56,980 nt of DNA from a virus. Position numbers and translations under genes: made by a program. The notes under the pieces were generated by a model. The model worked only from the letters and a program-made list of their open reading frames with translations, did no database searches and had not been told where the DNA came from. The stretch is taken from IMG/VR virus record IMGVR_UViG_3300028024_000012, positions 1 to 56,980 of that record. One strand, given 5' to 3'. Below are positions 33,968 to 41,403 of the stretch, piece after piece (positions within the stretch are counted from its first letter, which is position 1; each line of letters begins with the position of its first letter).

Positions 33968-34009
33968 GGCCGGGGTCGCCGAACCGACGGTAAGAAAGGA
34001 ATGCAAGTC

Positions 34010-34498
34010 ATGGAAACCATCTCTCTCGCCTATCCGGCCAAGCTGACCCCCGATGACGGCGGCTTTATCGTCACCTTCCGCGATGTGCCGGAGGCGCTGA
34101 CCCAGGGCGATGACGAGGCGGAGGCCCTGGCCCAAGCGGCGGATGCGTTGAGCGTGGCCCTGGCGGGTTATGTCAAGGCCGGCCGCGATCTGCCGGCGCC
34201 GACCGAAGCGAAGCGCGGCGAGACGATCGTGCATGCCGACCCGACGCTGGCGGCCAAGGTGGCGCTGCGGCGCATGATGTTCGACATGGCGATCAACACA
34301 TCCCAACTCGCCCGACGCCTCGATGTCGATGTGAAGGAAGCCCGCCGCCTGCTCGACCCCGACCATCCCAGCAAGCTGAACGGCCTCGACCAGGCCTTGC
34401 GCGCGTTGGGGCATCGCGCGGTGCTGCATGTCATGCCGCTGCAGCGCGATCTGCCGGTGCGCAACGCTAAGCCGGCGCCGAAGAAGAAGGTAGGCTAG
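34010..34498 (+). CDS. hicB: HicB-like antitoxin with HTH domain
   Basis: About 162 residues. The N-terminal half is the partial RNase-H-like fold of HicB (DGGFIVTFRDVPEALTQGD), which binds the toxin. The C-terminal half is a helix-turn-helix (INTSQLARRLDVDVKEARRLL), which should bind the operator in the promoter. Start at 34010 has an AAGGA site at good spacing; the ATG at 34001 is too close to it. Confidence 0.87.
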   Translation: METISLAYPAKLTPDDGGFIVTFRDVPEALTQGDDEAEALAQAADALSVALAGYVKAGRDLPAPTEAKRGETIVHADPTLAAKVALRRMMFDMAINTSQLARRLDVDVKEARRLLDPDHPSKLNGLDQALRALGHRAVLHVMPLQRDLPVRNAKPAPKKKVG

Positions 34499-34501
34499 AG
34501 C

Positions 34502-35239
34502 ATGATCGACCTGCAGATCGGCGGACCTCACTTTGGCGCATGGCAATGGGCTTACGACTTTCAAACACTGATCACGGGCCTTTTTGCCCTCGTAGCCGGA
34601 ATTTCGGCCTTCGTCTCGTCGCTCATCATGGCGAAAGCCGCGGAGACAGCGGCCAATAAACAAGCCGCTGCGGTACTTACTCAGGTGGAAGTAGATCGCA
34701 TCGCGCGGGATGCAGATATCGAACGAACAGACGTAGAGAAGCGTAACAGGGATACGGCACGCGTGGCCGCTGCGTCGTTGCTGTTGGAGATACCAACGCG
34801 AGCAAGCGCAGGGGCAGTTTGGTATGTTATCGAATCCTACGAGTTGCTGATTGACGCCTCCGCTACTGGAGAGGTGGCAGACAGCAAAGCACTCGTAACC
34901 TCGCAGGTGCGCGACATGGATCAGAGTATTGTCGCTTTGGACGAGGCGCTTGCCTGGGCACGAGCAATTCTGGTTGACCTCCCACCTCAGCATCAACGTG
35001 GTCTCGCAACGCAGATGTGGCACATTCATAGGATATGTGGAGATGTCAAACTCAATCGAAACGCTATCTGTGACAGCCTCGCCAATCATGCGCTTATTGA
35101 CGCAGCCAACATCTCGCTGATGAAAGCTCGCCATCAGCGATTGGTAACCTGTGCCGATATTCTGCTCGCCGCTTCCGTTGATGGGTCTTTTGACAACGCG
35201 GCGGCCCGTTTCCATTTCGGGGTACAATTGCTCCAATAG
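34502..35239 (+). CDS. Membrane-anchored coiled-coil protein, 245 aa
   Basis: Not recognised. One N-terminal transmembrane helix (about residues 22-46) is followed by a charged helix likely to form a coiled coil, then a helical cytoplasmic domain. Its GC content is visibly lower than its neighbours, and it is the only gene other than hicAB on the plus strand between the leftward modules, so it is probably recent cargo. It starts 3 bases after hicB. Exclusion of other phages is a possible role, by position only. Confidence 0.72.
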   Translation: MIDLQIGGPHFGAWQWAYDFQTLITGLFALVAGISAFVSSLIMAKAAETAANKQAAAVLTQVEVDRIARDADIERTDVEKRNRDTARVAAASLLLEIPTRASAGAVWYVIESYELLIDASATGEVADSKALVTSQVRDMDQSIVALDEALAWARAILVDLPPQHQRGLATQMWHIHRICGDVKLNRNAICDSLANHALIDAANISLMKARHQRLVTCADILLAASVDGSFDNAAARFHFGVQLLQ

Positions 35240-35253
35240 CGACGGCCTAGCCA

Positions 35254-36621
35254 TTACGCTACCTCGAGAGAGTTGAAGCCCGACAGCAACGAGCCCTGAC
35301 GCAATGCTGGCTCGATCCGGTTGCGTGCGATATTGACGGAATCCGGATTGAGTTCGATCAACACAGCGCTGCGGTTAAGTTCCGCAGCGACTAGGCCCGT
35401 GGTTCCAGCGCCACCGAACGGATCGAGCACGATTGCAGGCACAGGCGATTGCCTCGAGCAGGAACAGCTAGGTTCCCACGCCACCGTCTGATGCGAGACC
35501 GAGCCGCGTTGCGAGCCTTTCCAACGGCAGGTCTCATCATGCTGATCTTCACGCCGGACGGCGGACTCAATCGAGACACCCGGCTGCGGGGTGAACGACT
35601 TCGTGGTGACGCGTCGCCACTGTGCGCCGCAATTCGGGCAGCACCCCTTTTCCGACGTGCCCGCCATGATGCAGGGCCGTACTAATCCTGGAGGGAAGGT
35701 CGCGAAATGGGCTTCCTTGAATGGCTTCGTTGCGATGGTCCAGACATTGCGCAGATTGGCACCGCCGGCCATCTGTTCTTCGACCGGCATCTGATCCCAG
35801 AGGTCATTAAACCCCGCATGACGCCGACCATGGCCGCGCTGCTTCTCCGTCTTGGCGCCTTTCTCCCGCCCGTTCGGATGGAATGAACCGTGCGCGCCAG
35901 GCTCGGTGTTCCAGCCATCGGGCATCTTATAGGCGCCTCGTCCCTTGGCGTCTGTGCGCACCGCTACCGCGTCATAGAAATAGCGCTCGCTCTTCGTGAA
36001 GAGGAACATCTTTTCATGCGACGTTGCGGGCCGATCACTGATGGATTCCGGCATCGGGTTTGGCTTATGCCAGATTACCTCCGATCTGACCCACCAACCG
36101 AAGTCCTGCATCGCGATCGCGAAGCGGTTCGGCACCATGCAGAGGTCTTTCGGCTTCAGCGTGCCGCCGGCGACGACACGTCCTCCATGGGCGCCTGCGA
36201 GATTGCCGCCATTACCACTGGTGCCGACGCGCGAGGTCTTTTCATAGTCGGGCACGTAGATCGGCCCCACCGTCGAAAACGGCTTATCTCGGAACGTGCG
36301 GTCATCGGTCTTCAGGCGCTTGACCTCATCGGCCCGGCGGCCATTGGGCGAGGTCGCATAGCAATCGCCGTAGTTCACCCAACAGGTGCCATCCGGCCGC
36401 AGAACACGCCAGACCTCGGCAAAGACCTCATTGACCATGACGTCGAGATGTTCGCCCAGGGTCGGCTCACAGCCGATTTCCTTGGCCTTGTCCGGGTGAC
36501 CGTCAGGCAGGTAAGAGCGCAGGCCCCAATAGGGCGGTGAGGTCACCGCGCAATGTACCGAATTGTCCGGCAACTCGCGGAGCTTCTCGCGGACCTCGCC
36601 GAGGAGGATGCGGATCGTCAT
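35254..36621 (-). CDS. Beta-class DNA methyltransferase (N6-adenine or N4-cytosine)
   Basis: A 455-residue methyltransferase. The catalytic motif TSPPYW is near the N-terminus (residues about 26-31) and the SAM-binding DPFGGAGTTG near the C-terminus, the beta-class order. A Cys cluster (CCPNCG) lies in between. TSPPY fits N4-cytosine or N6-adenine transfer; specificity cannot be read. Start 36621 (MTIRILLGEV) is family-like; the frame upstream of it is open but does not look coding. No restriction enzyme is seen beside it. Confidence 0.9.
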   Translation of the reverse strand: MTIRILLGEVREKLRELPDNSVHCAVTSPPYWGLRSYLPDGHPDKAKEIGCEPTLGEHLDVMVNEVFAEVWRVLRPDGTCWVNYGDCYATSPNGRRADEVKRLKTDDRTFRDKPFSTVGPIYVPDYEKTSRVGTSGNGGNLAGAHGGRVVAGGTLKPKDLCMVPNRFAIAMQDFGWWVRSEVIWHKPNPMPESISDRPATSHEKMFLFTKSERYFYDAVAVRTDAKGRGAYKMPDGWNTEPGAHGSFHPNGREKGAKTEKQRGHGRRHAGFNDLWDQMPVEEQMAGGANLRNVWTIATKPFKEAHFATFPPGLVRPCIMAGTSEKGCCPNCGAQWRRVTTKSFTPQPGVSIESAVRREDQHDETCRWKGSQRGSVSHQTVAWEPSCSCSRQSPVPAIVLDPFGGAGTTGLVAAELNRSAVLIELNPDSVNIARNRIEPALRQGSLLSGFNSLEVA

Positions 36622-36794
36622 CGCGCACCCGCGCCAGGCGCCAGCAACGCCTTCACTTCGGCCTCGGTCAGACACATGGCAGTTGCGACTTCGGCGATAG
36701 ACGATCCGCGTCGCTTCAGCGACCGTGCCATCTTCATCCTGATCGGCATCAGGATGTCGTCTGGTTTCGGCATGTCGCCTAGCTTGCCGCGCAT
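36618..36794 (-). CDS. Small hypothetical protein, 58 aa
   Basis: A basic helical protein with an HTH-like end (SSIAEVATAMCLTEAEVKALL). The start at 36794 overlaps the preceding stop (TGATG), with an AGGGGAG site. It is coupled to the methyltransferase gene by a 4-base overlap. A small DNA-binding role is possible. Confidence 0.62.
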   Translation of the reverse strand: MRGKLGDMPKPDDILMPIRMKMARSLKRRGSSIAEVATAMCLTEAEVKALLAPGAGAR

Positions 36795-36985
36795 CACAGC
36801 AGACTCCCCTGTCGCGCCGTCTTCGCTGCATCCGAGGAGGCCAGCCGCTCCTCCCGTGCCTTCTGCACCTCGGCACGGTGCTCCGAGCAGGCCCAGATCA
36901 CCGGCCCCGGCGGCAGGCCGAAGCCGTAACAGGCGAGCCCGGTGCATGCTTCGCGGACGCATTGATGGACCTCAGGATCGCTCAT
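36794..36985 (-). CDS. Cys-rich small protein, 63 aa
   Basis: A short protein with cysteines and histidines near the start (HQCVREACTGLACYG and ACSEHR), likely metal-binding, followed by a charged helix. It overlaps its neighbours at both ends, so it belongs to a tightly coupled leftward operon. Function unknown. Confidence 0.65.
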   Translation of the reverse strand: MSDPEVHQCVREACTGLACYGFGLPPGPVIWACSEHRAEVQKAREERLASSDAAKTARQGSLL

Positions 36986-37227
36986 GCCGCTTGATCCGTC
37001 CGTCTTGACCTCGCGGGCGCGTGATCCTGGACCTTGACGCCAAGGCGATGCAGCTTCAGCCGCACAGCGCTATGCGTGCGCACCAGCTTGTCGGCAATCC
37101 ACTTCGTCTGATAACCCGCCCTGCGCAGCCGGATCAGTTCGGCTATTTCCACCTCGGTCCAATCGACACCGCAGCCGCGCGCATGGGTCGGTGCCGTCAC
37201 GGTTTCACGGGAAACTGTTTCACTCAT
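36982..37227 (-). CDS. Small homeodomain-like HTH protein, 81 aa
   Basis: The central region WTEVEIAELIRLRRAGYQTKWIADKL, quoted only in part elsewhere, has the GcrA/SANT-like helix-turn-helix pattern, with a second helix THSAVRLKLHRLG. This resembles small phage DNA-binding regulators in alphaproteobacteria. It may regulate the leftward operon; its target is unknown. Confidence 0.72.
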   Translation of the reverse strand: MSETVSRETVTAPTHARGCGVDWTEVEIAELIRLRRAGYQTKWIADKLVRTHSAVRLKLHRLGVKVQDHAPARSRRTDQAA

Positions 37228-37493
37228 CCCCGGCTCCCTGCCCTGGGTTTCTCGACCAGGCCGCGCCGGTCGTCATTGGTGATGCTGCGCGCCACGGCCT
37301 GAGACAGGTCGCTCAACAGCTCCAGCGCGCGGCGATTGGTGATCGGCACCACGACGGACTTCCCCTCCGCCATCGAGACGATCTCGATCGGTGCGCCCGG
37401 TTCCTCATGACGGATACAGGCGCCGCGTGGCATCTGCATCGATGCCGGCGCCGCGTTGCGGTGCCGAGGCGGGCCATCCGATTTGCGCTGCAT
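37224..37493 (-). CDS. Hypothetical protein, 89 aa
   Basis: Not recognised. The C-terminal half is helical (ITNRRALELLSDLSQAVA). Start 37493 has a GGGGGA site at good spacing. It is the first gene of the coupled leftward block that ends with the DNA methyltransferase. Confidence 0.65.
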   Translation of the reverse strand: MQRKSDGPPRHRNAAPASMQMPRGACIRHEEPGAPIEIVSMAEGKSVVVPITNRRALELLSDLSQAVARSITNDDRRGLVEKPRAGSRG

Positions 37494-37961
37494 TGATATC
37501 CCCCATGCGAAACGGCCGATGGCCGGATTAAGTCAGAGCGGGCCGGGCTTGATACCGGCTGGGGTGCTCGTGCTCTTAACAACCGAGCTTCCCGATCTCA
37601 TGGAGATTGACGGTTAGCGTGTCCTTCCACGCCGCCGCTCTGGTGGATGACCTCACGCTGCCGGATGGCGTCTGGCAGCCGATGGAGATGAGGTCATCCG
37701 CCGGAAAGGCGGGCGTTGGGCGGCGGTCTTCAGGGCGGCGCACTGATCCGCCCTTACTAGTTCCGCCGCCCACCAATCCCGATCGATTGGCTGCTCCGAT
37801 TCCGGGAAAACCGGCTTCACTGCTCGGAACACACAGCGGACGCATCACCGCGGATGGTCACGCCAGGGTCGCAGCTCCGTCGCTATCTTCACCGGGCCAA
37901 TGTTGCCGCGCCCGGTTGCCTTCACGACATCAGCGCCGCTTCCCCGCTCAGGGTTCGCTAT
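37494..37961. other. Gene-poor stretch upstream of the methyltransferase operon
   Basis: No convincing gene is seen in these 468 bases. A minus-strand frame at 37576-37848 is open for 90 codons but has no good ribosome site and an unusual composition. Two small inverted repeats, around 37511 (CGGCC-GAT-GGCCG) and 37544 (GCCGG with CCGGC), lie in the leader of the gene at 37493. The promoter of that gene is not evident. Confidence 0.4.
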
Positions 37962-38450
37962 TCACTTCGTCTCCTCGCGCATCATGGTGCGACACACGGC
38001 GATGACATGGCCGAGCGCGCCGATGACCGGCATCGCTTTTCCGTGGATGCGCGCCGCTTCGCGCGGCTGGATGCCGCCGTCTTCCATCGCCTTGGCGAAT
38101 TGCTCGAACAGCTTGGCGGCGGCGGCGCCCACCTTGGCCATATGGATCGGCAGCGACTTGCCGTTGGTGGCGTGCATCGGCACCAGGGCAAAGCCCGATT
38201 CCGCCGCCAGGAACTCGGTGACGATCGGCTGGCCGCAGGCCATTTCCAGCGTGCGGATCTGCGACGGGCGCATTTCCGTGTCGGACATCGGGTCGGTGTA
38301 ACGCTGCGCCTGGGACTGGCTGAGGCCGAGCAGGTCAGCGACGCGGGTCGTGCCGCCGCAGGCATAGACCAGCCGCGCGATTGCCTCTTTCAGCGTCCCT
38401 TCCGGACGCGGCTTGTTCAGTTTCTGACGCGGTCTGCCGGGGAGTGTCAT
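37962..38450 (-). CDS. CII-like phage regulatory protein
   Basis: A 162-residue DNA-binding protein. A helix-turn-helix lies at GGTTRVADLLGLSQSQAQRYTD, shown here in part, followed by a helical core and a C-terminal helical region, the arrangement of phage CII-family activators. Start 38450 has a GAGGTGA site; the ATG at 38504 has none. It lies just downstream of the Cro-like gene, as cII does after cro in lambda. Its targets are not visible. Confidence 0.68.
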   Translation of the reverse strand: MTLPGRPRQKLNKPRPEGTLKEAIARLVYACGGTTRVADLLGLSQSQAQRYTDPMSDTEMRPSQIRTLEMACGQPIVTEFLAAESGFALVPMHATNGKSLPIHMAKVGAAAAKLFEQFAKAMEDGGIQPREAARIHGKAMPVIGALGHVIAVCRTMMREETK

Positions 38451-38514
38451 GCCGTCACCTCTTTTGTGACGGCACTGACAAGCGATGCAATGCGGGAGCG
38501 ACAACGGGTAACCA

Positions 38515-38859
38515 CTAGTCAGTTACCCCTCGAAAAGCGCGGATCTCTGGCGCAAGTAAGGTGTTGTTAACTTTCACGGATGCCGCGCTGTGAGCATCGT
38601 TGTCATTCACCGCGACGAGGTCGGCAGCATCGAAGAAGTCGGCCGGCTCAAGCGGAACACCAACAGCGCGAGCGTTGCGCATGATGATGCCCTGATACTG
38701 CGTCGGCACGCGGCCACCCGTGCCGCGGCGATCCACAGGGTAGGTCCAGCGGTAAACCGTCGCCGGGCGCAGGTTGCACCACGAGCAGATAGCCAGGAGA
38801 CCCGCTCGAAAGCCCCCATCGGCGCCACACTTGGAGATGACATGTTCGGCAACGTTCAT
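38515..38859 (-). CDS. Cro-like HTH repressor
   Basis: A 114-residue protein divergent from the cI-type repressor. An HTH is visible around LLAICSWCNLRPATVYRW. The start lies 9 bases downstream of the leftward promoter's -10 region, so its message may be nearly leaderless. By position it is the Cro of this phage, competing with cI for the operators. The C-terminal 40 residues look unstructured. Confidence 0.7.
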   Translation of the reverse strand: MNVAEHVISKCGADGGFRAGLLAICSWCNLRPATVYRWTYPVDRRGTGGRVPTQYQGIIMRNARAVGVPLEPADFFDAADLVAVNDNDAHSAASVKVNNTLLAPEIRAFRGVTD

Positions 38860-38867
38860 AACGCCAA

Positions 38868-38896
38868 CTATTACGACAATCGTAACATCGTCGCAA
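38868..38896 (-). promoter_or_regulatory. Leftward early promoter with operator in the spacer
   Basis: On the minus strand TTGCGA (38891-38896) and TAATAG (38868-38873) are 17 bp apart. Operator O1 (38871-38885) lies across the spacer and the -10. Repressor bound there would block the promoter of the Cro-like gene. Confidence 0.65.
38871..38885. promoter_or_regulatory. Operator O1 (TTACGA-CAA-TCGTAA)
   Basis: A perfect inverted repeat with 6-bp arms and a 3-base centre. It is one of five related sites in the immunity region and lies over the leftward promoter. Confidence 0.75.
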
Positions 38897-38905
38897 GGCA
38901 GAATA

Positions 38906-38920
38906 TTACGAAAGTCGTAG
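38906..38920. promoter_or_regulatory. Operator O2 (TTACGA-AAG-TCGTAG)
   Basis: Same repeat with one mismatch in the last base. Centre is 35 bp from O1. It lies between the leftward promoter and the cI start. Confidence 0.7.
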
Positions 38921-38948
38921 ATGTGCGGCCGCGATCTTCAGACCATAA

Positions 38949-38963
38949 TTACGAGATGCGTAA
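38949..38963. promoter_or_regulatory. Operator O3 over the cI start codon (TTACGA-GAT-GCGTAA)
   Basis: Same repeat with one mismatch. It covers the ATG of the repressor gene (38956-38958), so the repressor should limit its own synthesis. A -10-like CATAAT at 38944-38949 lies 6 bases before the ATG and no ribosome site is seen, which points to a leaderless message. Confidence 0.68.
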
Positions 38964-39666
38964 TAAGTGGCTGAAAGATCGACTAAAAGAACTCAGGAAA
39001 ACTCAATCCGCGCTGGCGACGCAGATGGGTTTGCCCACGCCGCGCATTTCCGAGATCATTGCCGGCGATCGGCGCATCGCGTCACACGAGGTGCCGGTTA
39101 TCGCCGCCTTCCTGGAATGGCCGGAATCGCTGGTGCTGCAGAACATCACGGAAGTGGCCGGGGGTGCCTTCACGCCAAATGCGGAAGCTACCGACATGCA
39201 GATGCTGGCCGTCACGGTCGTCGGCGAAGTCGCAGCGGGTGTTTTCCGCGAATCGCTTGAATTGCCGCCGGAGGACCAGTTCCAGATTTATGCGTTGCTC
39301 GACCCCAGGTTTCGAGGCATGCCCCATTTCGGTTTGCGGGTGAGAGGCCCGTCCATGAATCAGCTGTATCCCGAGGGCAGTTTCGTCGTCTGCGTGCCGC
39401 TGATCCACCTTGGTGAGGGTTTCATGCCGAAAAGCGGCAACCGGGTGGTTGTCGAGCGGCGCAACAAGCTCGGCGAAGTGGAAGCCACCATCAAGGAGAT
39501 GGTCTACGACAAGGACGGCCAGCCCTGGCTATGGCCGCGATCGGATCACCCCGAGTTCCAGACGCCCTGGCCGCTGCCCACCGGCAATAACGGGCACGGC
39601 CTGGATGATCACGAAGATATCCGGATCTCCGCTTTGGTCGTCTTCAGCGTCCGCCCGGAGGTCTGA
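38956..39666 (+). CDS. cI-type repressor, HTH plus LexA/S24 self-cleaving domain
   Basis: A 236-residue repressor. The N-terminal HTH covers about residues 5-45 (QSALATQMGLPTPRISEIIAG, part). The C-terminal S24 domain shows the cleavage pair Ala94-Gly95 in GEVAAGVF, the catalytic Ser133 in GPSMNQLYPEG and a likely Lys180 in EATIKEM. RecA-stimulated cleavage should inactivate it on DNA damage. Upstream in-frame ATGs exist (to 38590), but those residues would be antisense to the Cro-like gene. Its start codon lies in operator O3. Confidence 0.9.
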   Translation: MRNKWLKDRLKELRKTQSALATQMGLPTPRISEIIAGDRRIASHEVPVIAAFLEWPESLVLQNITEVAGGAFTPNAEATDMQMLAVTVVGEVAAGVFRESLELPPEDQFQIYALLDPRFRGMPHFGLRVRGPSMNQLYPEGSFVVCVPLIHLGEGFMPKSGNRVVVERRNKLGEVEATIKEMVYDKDGQPWLWPRSDHPEFQTPWPLPTGNNGHGLDDHEDIRISALVVFSVRPEV

Positions 39667-39693
39667 GGCCGAGATCCCCGGCCGGTTCCGGCG

Positions 39694-40440
39694 TTAGCTG
39701 CCGGAGGGCCTCAGCTTGGAAAACCGCAGGATATAAGCCGGTTCCGTCATCGAACCGTCCAGCGTCACGCTGGATTCATAGGCGCAATCAGCCTCGCTCC
39801 TGAAGAGATTGCCCGAGAAGACGACCGTATCGCCTTCCTTCATTTGCACCGCGCGCTGATAGACTTCCGAGGCCGGATCGATCAGCGTTTTGTATTCCGC
39901 GTCTGAAAATTCGTTGTTCAGCGTCGAGATCGACGCATGCTCGGCAATGGAAATTACCAGCACGCCTTTGCCGTCCGTATTCGACGAGAGCTTGGCGATC
40001 TGACCGACCCAGTCTTTGACGACGCCCTTGCCTGACTTCAAGGCCGCGCAGACGGCGCCCTTGCGCCCTACCCTCGCCGCACCCTTCGCCATGTCATTTG
40101 CCGCGCCGCCATATACTGCCCTGGCATCGTTGATGGCAGCGATGAAGGCCGCCTCATCCGCCGGCAGCGGCGGCAATGCCACTGCCGCGGTCGCCGACTG
40201 GATGGCTTGCGGCGCCTGGCTGGCAGATCCGGCCGCCAGATGCGCCTTGTCGCCCTTCGGGGCAGTGATGCCGACAGCGATGCCGACGGCGACGAAGACC
40301 AGCAAATAGAACCCGAAGGCTTTGGCGCGGCTGGGCGACTTCATCCAGGAGGCCACCCAACGGGGCTGGATCAGCGCCAGGATCATTGCGACCAGCGCGA
40401 AAAGCGAGACGAAGCCCAAAACCGTCGCAAGAGCCTGCAT
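39694..40440 (-). CDS. Membrane-anchored protein next to the repressor, 248 aa
   Basis: Not recognised. Two N-terminal hydrophobic helices (about residues 3-25 and 45-62) anchor a soluble domain of about 150 residues with a beta-rich end. It is transcribed leftward, convergent with cI, from the immunity region, the slot often used for superinfection-exclusion genes expressed in lysogens. That role is inference. Start 40440 follows GGGGGT. Confidence 0.68.
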   Translation of the reverse strand: MQALATVLGFVSLFALVAMILALIQPRWVASWMKSPSRAKAFGFYLLVFVAVGIAVGITAPKGDKAHLAAGSASQAPQAIQSATAAVALPPLPADEAAFIAAINDARAVYGGAANDMAKGAARVGRKGAVCAALKSGKGVVKDWVGQIAKLSSNTDGKGVLVISIAEHASISTLNNEFSDAEYKTLIDPASEVYQRAVQMKEGDTVVFSGNLFRSEADCAYESSVTLDGSMTEPAYILRFSKLRPSGS

Positions 40441-40472
40441 AGCTACCCCCATAGATTGCAGATTAAGCCCCG

Positions 40473-40501
40473 AATCTATCGGAATGGCACCCAGACGGCA
40501 A
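40473..40501 (-). promoter_or_regulatory. Candidate lysogenic promoter for the membrane gene
   Basis: On the minus strand TTGCCG (40496-40501) and TAGATT (40473-40478) are 17 bp apart. No operator overlaps it, so it could work in the lysogen. The gene starts 33 bases further on. Confidence 0.4.
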
Positions 40502-40562
40502 TGTCAGGTTGTCGAAATTTTCATCAGGATTTCAATCCGATCCGTAATTTTGTGCCGAATAA

Positions 40563-40577
40563 TTACGAAAGTCGTAA
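40563..40577. promoter_or_regulatory. Operator O4 (TTACGA-AAG-TCGTAA)
   Basis: A perfect copy of the operator repeat, upstream of the rightward early operon. Centre is 35 bp from O5, the same spacing as between O1 and O2. Confidence 0.75.
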
Positions 40578-40585
40578 CTTTTCGT

Positions 40586-40615
40586 TTGACGCTGAAGTTA
40601 CGATTATCGTATCAA
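40586..40615 (+). promoter_or_regulatory. Rightward early promoter
   Basis: TTGACG (40586-40591) and TATCAA (40610-40615) are 18 bp apart. Operator O5 lies between and over them. It faces the long rightward operon that begins at 40787. Repression by cI here would complete the lambda-like switch. Confidence 0.6.
40598..40612. promoter_or_regulatory. Operator O5 (TTACGA-TTA-TCGTAT)
   Basis: Copy of the operator repeat with one mismatch in the last base, overlapping the -10 of the rightward promoter. Confidence 0.7.
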
Positions 40616-40702
40616 TTGCTCATCCCGGACGGTTAAGCCCCTGACACGCCGGCCGGGATCGCCTTCTCAGTCATGAGGCGTTTCCTCCCAGGAAGCACTT
40701 TA

Positions 40703-40749
40703 CCGGGCGGGGTTCGGTATCAACCCAAGGGACAGCGATCCCCGCCCGG
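40703..40749 (+). other. Leader stem-loop of the rightward operon
   Basis: Perfect 10-bp arms CCGGGCGGGG (40703-40712) and CCCCGCCCGG (40740-40749) enclose a 27-base loop; CTTTCT follows. It lies in the leader between the early promoter and the first gene. It may be an attenuator or an antitermination structure. Confidence 0.5.
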
Positions 40750-40786
40750 CCTTTCTGGGACCCGTTGCAACCGAGCGGAGCCAGAT

Positions 40787-41092
40787 ATGTCGCGCAGCAA
40801 CCTGACCTCGAATTTCCCCAAACCCTCGCCGCCGCTTTACGCCACACCCATCGACCGCAAGCGGGCCATCGCGCCGCAAATGGCCAAAGCCATCGTCGCG
40901 ATCGCCATGGAGCGCGGCAGCTGCAGCACCCGGCAATTGATCGGCCTGGGCTTCACCCCCTTCGAAGTCGCCCGCTGGGGCGGCACGGCCCGCACGCAGG
41001 CGGTCGCGTTGCGCCCCGACCTCGCCCATGACGGCGATCGCGCGCATGCCGCCAACGACCACACGGCCAAGTCGGCCGGGTGCGTGGCGTGA
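40787..41092 (+). CDS. First gene of the rightward operon, 101 aa
   Basis: Not recognised. A basic, helical protein with a short C-terminal HTH-like part (STRQLIGLGFTPFEVARWG). Start 40787 has a GGAG site. As the first early gene it may be regulatory; no more can be said. Confidence 0.7.
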   Translation: MSRSNLTSNFPKPSPPLYATPIDRKRAIAPQMAKAIVAIAMERGSCSTRQLIGLGFTPFEVARWGGTARTQAVALRPDLAHDGDRAHAANDHTAKSAGCVA

Positions 41093-41250
41093 TGGATACC
41101 TGCGCCGGCTGCGGCTGTGACATGGCCCATCAAATCGGCAGACCGCTCATGCGCGGCCGCACGCCTATCGTGACCTCTTCGCTCCCTACAATCGCGGCGG
41201 AGCTGGCGCCAAGGATTATCACCACCGCCTCACCGGCAGCCGTCCCATGA
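41092..41250 (+). CDS. Tiny Cys-containing protein, 52 aa
   Basis: Starts on the stop of the previous gene (TGATG) and ends on the start of the next (ATGA). The N-terminus holds CAGCGC, a possible metal or redox site. No family known. Both junctions support translation by coupling rather than by an own ribosome site. Confidence 0.45.
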   Translation: MDTCAGCGCDMAHQIGRPLMRGRTPIVTSSLPTIAAELAPRIITTASPAAVP

Positions 41251-41360
41251 GCCGTTCCAGCTATCCCAAGCCGCGCGACGCCGCCGGCCGGAAGGATTGG
41301 CATGCCGACAACCGCCAGGAACGCAAGCAGCGGTGGTCCGCCATGATGCGCGCCGCCTAG
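41247..41360 (+). CDS. Tiny basic protein, 37 aa
   Basis: A very basic peptide (KPRDAAGRKDWHADNRQERKQ) with Trp residues, coupled by ATGA to the gene before it. It might bind nucleic acid. Function unknown. Confidence 0.5.
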   Translation: MSRSSYPKPRDAAGRKDWHADNRQERKQRWSAMMRAA

Positions 41361-41403
41361 CGCCGCCTCACCCGTTTCCCAACCGCCACAGAAAGGATCT
41401 GAC

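Noticed and set aside
33650-35254. A 534-codon minus-strand frame opposite hicAB and the membrane coiled-coil gene
   Set aside because: hicA and hicB have family motifs, promoter and ribosome sites on the plus strand. The minus frame has no recognisable sequence.
37607-38005. A 132-codon plus-strand frame upstream of the CII-like gene
   Set aside because: Unusual composition, no ribosome site, and partly antisense to the CII-like gene.
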